Below, in pieces: positions 62,776-64,000 of a stretch of 64,000 nt of DNA. The position numbers were made by a program, and so were the translations under genes. Within the stretch, counting starts at the first letter, position 1. The number at the start of each line of letters is the position of its first letter. The DNA comes from Bacteroidales bacterium. Lineage in GTDB: Bacteria > Bacteroidota > Bacteroidia > Bacteroidales > UBA932. The stretch covers positions 143,503-207,502 of the forward strand of contig JAGBVU010000001.1 in NCBI GenBank assembly GCA_017630155.1, read 5' to 3'. The notes beneath the pieces were generated by a model, which saw nothing but the letters and a program-made list of their open reading frames with translations, was not told the DNA's origin and searched no databases.

Positions 62776-63340
62776 TGTTTTTTCTATTTATATTTTTCTT
62801 ATTTTTCTTCTCGTCTGGATCATAGAGTAGACCTGTGCACAAGCACATCCTGTAGTTGTTCCTTTCCAGGATGTCAAAATTCTTGCACCCTTGGCAACCT
62901 GCCCAAAACTCAGCATCGTCAGTAAGCTCTGAAAATGGAACTGGTCTGAAACCCATTTCAGAGTTGATTTTCATAACAGCTGCCCCTGTGGTAATGCTGA
63001 ATATCTTGGCATCGGGATATTTCCTTCGGGAGAGGTTGAATACCTCTCTCTTTATCCTTTTTGCCAAACCTGTATTTCTGTATTTGTGAGCCACAATCAA
63101 ACCTGAGTTGGCCACAAACAGTGTATGGCTCCAAGTTTCAATGTAAGCGAATCCAGCAAGTTCTCCTGTGTCAGTCAGTGCTATCACAGCTTTGCCGTAT
63201 TTCATCTTCTGGGCAATGTACTCAGGGGTTCTTTTGGCAATGCCAGTGCCTCTCTCCTGTGCAGAGACATAAACTAAATCACATATTTCTTGTGCGTACT
63301 TAATGTGGCTTTCGTCTGCCACATACACATTTATTTTCAT
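62705..63340 (-). CDS. GNAT acyltransferase, probable N-succinylglutamate synthase
   Basis: 211 residues. GNAT features: substrate and CoA strands VIALTDTGELAGFAYIETW and SGLIVAHKYRNTGLAKRIK, where the Q/RxxGxG loop reads RNTGLA; C-terminal cysteines CQGC and MCLC may bind metal. As first gene of the operon it should acylate glutamate. High-throughput genetics in B. thetaiotaomicron, as I recall, assigned such a gene to N-succinylglutamate synthesis. The last 35 or so residues are a Lys/Asn tail read through the argG start, longer than I would expect. Confidence 0.82.
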   Translation of the reverse strand: MKINVYVADESHIKYAQEICDLVYVSAQERGTGIAKRTPEYIAQKMKYGKAVIALTDTGELAGFAYIETWSHTLFVANSGLIVAHKYRNTGLAKRIKREVFNLSRRKYPDAKIFSITTGAAVMKINSEMGFRPVPFSELTDDAEFWAGCQGCKNFDILERNNYRMCLCTGLLYDPDEKKNKKNINRKNNEKSRFSIQWWFRHLILRSVSKK

Positions 63341-63380
63341 ATAGGGTTAAAAGATGTTTTGAGTAAAATGAAATTAAGAT

Positions 63381-63451
63381 ATAGTATCGTATATAGAATA
63401 ATGGGGGAGAGACCCCTATCGTCGGATACGAGACTGTGATGTAGATACTAT
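63381..63451 (-). promoter_or_regulatory. Structured 5' leader of the arginine operon
   Basis: Arms ATAGTATC (63381-63388) and GATACTAT (63444-63451) enclose about 55 bases holding GGGG...CCCC and CGTATCCGACGATAGG elements. It lies between the promoter and the first start codon and could be an attenuator or RNA switch; no known riboswitch class is recognised. Confidence 0.45.
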
Positions 63452-63477
63452 TTTAACTCCTGTTTTCATTTCGGCTG

Positions 63478-63485
63478 CAAATATA
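63478..63485 (-). promoter_or_regulatory. -7 box of the arginine operon promoter
   Basis: TATATTTG on the minus strand, exact TAnnTTTG, giving a leader of about 130 bases. It is back to back with the promoter of the plus-strand gene at 63533. Confidence 0.6.
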
Positions 63486-63507
63486 GTATATTTTCAAATA
63501 TATGTGT

Positions 63508-63515
63508 TATCTTTG
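63508..63515 (+). promoter_or_regulatory. -7 box upstream of the small basic protein gene
   Basis: TATCTTTG, exact TAnnTTTG, 17 bases before the TTG start; the leader would be about ten bases. Confidence 0.5.
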
Positions 63516-63532
63516 GGGAAAATTCTGGGGCT

Positions 63533-63766
63533 TTGGCAAGAAAGAAGAAAAATAAGAAGATACTCACACCTGATTTTCTCCGAAAGGACAAAACCAGATA
63601 CCTTAGATTGTACGGAAAGACCATCCGCTTCAATAGGATGGAACTCGAGTATATTGATGAGTATTGCAAGAAGTATAATGTGCACTCCAAGGCCGCATTT
63701 TTTAGAGATTGTATCATCGGAACAGTGATGAAAGAACTCGATCAAAATTATCCTCGTCTATTCTAG
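63533..63766 (+). CDS. Small basic hypothetical protein, possibly ribbon-helix-helix
   Basis: 77 residues starting at a TTG (MARKKKNKKILTPDF). The N-terminus is strongly basic; the middle RYLRLYGKTIRFNRMELEYI and the end EYCKKYNVHSKAAFFRDCII suggest a strand followed by two helices, the pattern of ribbon-helix-helix DNA-binding proteins. I do not recognise the family. The promoter fits this start and no in-frame ATG lies between them. Two antisense frames over the same bases are rejected because this one has protein-like composition. Confidence 0.65.
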   Translation: MARKKKNKKILTPDFLRKDKTRYLRLYGKTIRFNRMELEYIDEYCKKYNVHSKAAFFRDCIIGTVMKELDQNYPRLF

Positions 63767-63804
63767 CGAGTTAGCAAAAATTGGCAAAAAAAGTGTAAAA
63801 AAAA

Positions 63805-63836
63805 TTTGGTGGTTTCCTCCAAACCGCATATCTTTG
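63805..63836 (+). promoter_or_regulatory. Strong promoter near the right edge, possibly of an rRNA operon
   Basis: -33 TTTG (63805-63808) and -7 TATCTTTG (63829-63836), 20 bases apart, preceded by A-rich tracts. The transcript would start near 63843. Confidence 0.6.
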
Positions 63837-63842
63837 CGGTCC

Positions 63843-64000
63843 CTTTTGAGAGGAACACCTCCGAAGCGGAAAAGTTGATTGAAATAATGAAGAACAAGTA
63901 CAATTTATAAGTACCAAGAAAAGAGTACAAGCGTTAATTTCTTTAGAGAAATTTATAGTACAAGAGGGTTCAGGACAAGCTAGAAATTTATATAAAAAAA
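63843..64000 (+). other. Untranslated leader running off the window
   Basis: At least 158 bases follow the promoter without a reading frame, in A-rich sequence with repeats of GTACAA. A long leader behind a strong promoter is typical of 16S rRNA operons, but the conserved start of 16S is not reached, so this is only a suggestion. Confidence 0.4.

Noticed and set aside
63466..63745. Two minus-strand frames of 83 codons
   Set aside because: They are antisense shadows of the basic protein gene at 63533 and cover both promoters.

Overview
The window comes from a chromosome of the phylum Bacteroidota, almost certainly order Bacteroidales; I cannot fix the genus from the sequence. Four things point there. 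Promoters carry the Bacteroides-type -7 box TAnnTTTG, for example upstream of gyrB, the HU gene, the acyl-CoA synthetase and the serine hydrolase. Start codons almost never have a Shine-Dalgarno sequence. The ornithine transcarbamylase homologue is the N-succinylornithine type (Pro90). The gene families are also typical: FtsE with Walker [12 protein letters not shown]3667, DUF4143 ATPase, the rSAM/lipoprotein pair, TlpA/DUF5106 thioredoxins and M64 peptidase. I saw no prophage, IS transposase, CRISPR array or conjugative module; this is mostly core chromosome with small repeat elements between genes.

Layout, left half. 0-5.4 kb: a truncated ftsE on the minus strand, then a long TPR protein and an outer-membrane beta-barrel in overlapping frames. 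5.4-10.5 kb: gyrB, a palindromic repeat element, a lipoprotein esterase and the PgpH-type c-di-AMP phosphodiesterase. 10.55-10.95 kb: tmRNA (ssrA) with tag GNESYALAA. 11-17 kb: a DUF4143 ATPase, a DUF3667 membrane protein and an orphan FtsX/MacB-like permease, with repeat-rich gene-free stretches. 17-22.5 kb: CstA, a membrane methyltransferase, a D-aminoacylase, a hypothetical protein and a PIG-L deacetylase. 22.6-26.2 kb: YjdM, a small hypothetical, a TlpA-like thioredoxin, the lipoprotein/radical-SAM pair and menA. 26.2-36 kb: BASS transporter, acyl-CoA synthetase, hydrolases, an ATP-grasp-like protein, a family 3 glycosidase and a secreted beta-helix protein.

Layout, right half. 36-40.4 kb: an EF-hand membrane protein, an M64 metallopeptidase and mnmD. 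40.4-43 kb: a minus-strand amino-acid module (LysE exporter, Asp/Glu racemase, dicarboxylate symporter). 43-53 kb: lnt, a palindromic element, then a minus-strand run lon-ung-coaD-thioredoxin-FAD/FeS dehydrogenase. 53.3-55.4 kb: HU, a 29-residue basic ribosomal-type protein and RNase E/G. 55.4-63.3 kb: one dense arginine operon (acyltransferase-argG-C-D-F'-B-E-H). The window ends with a small basic protein and a strong promoter whose leader runs off the edge, possibly that of an rRNA operon.

How the genes work together. The arginine operon holds every step from glutamate acylation to argininosuccinate cleavage except carbamoyl phosphate synthesis. Pro90 of the transcarbamylase implies N-succinyl intermediates, with the first-gene GNAT as the probable N-succinylglutamate synthase and the M20 deacylase removing succinate after carbamoylation. 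The HU / small ribosomal protein / RNase E/G block is a gene-expression cluster; its RNase gene has a full AGGAGG site and a strong hairpin just upstream, which is exceptional here. The most interesting poorly described candidates are the radical-SAM/lipoprotein pair next to a thioredoxin, the racemase/symporter/exporter module, and several structured intergenic elements (downstream of gyrB, at 32.3 kb, at 44.7 kb, and a palindromic motif shared between 12.4 and 17.2 kb).
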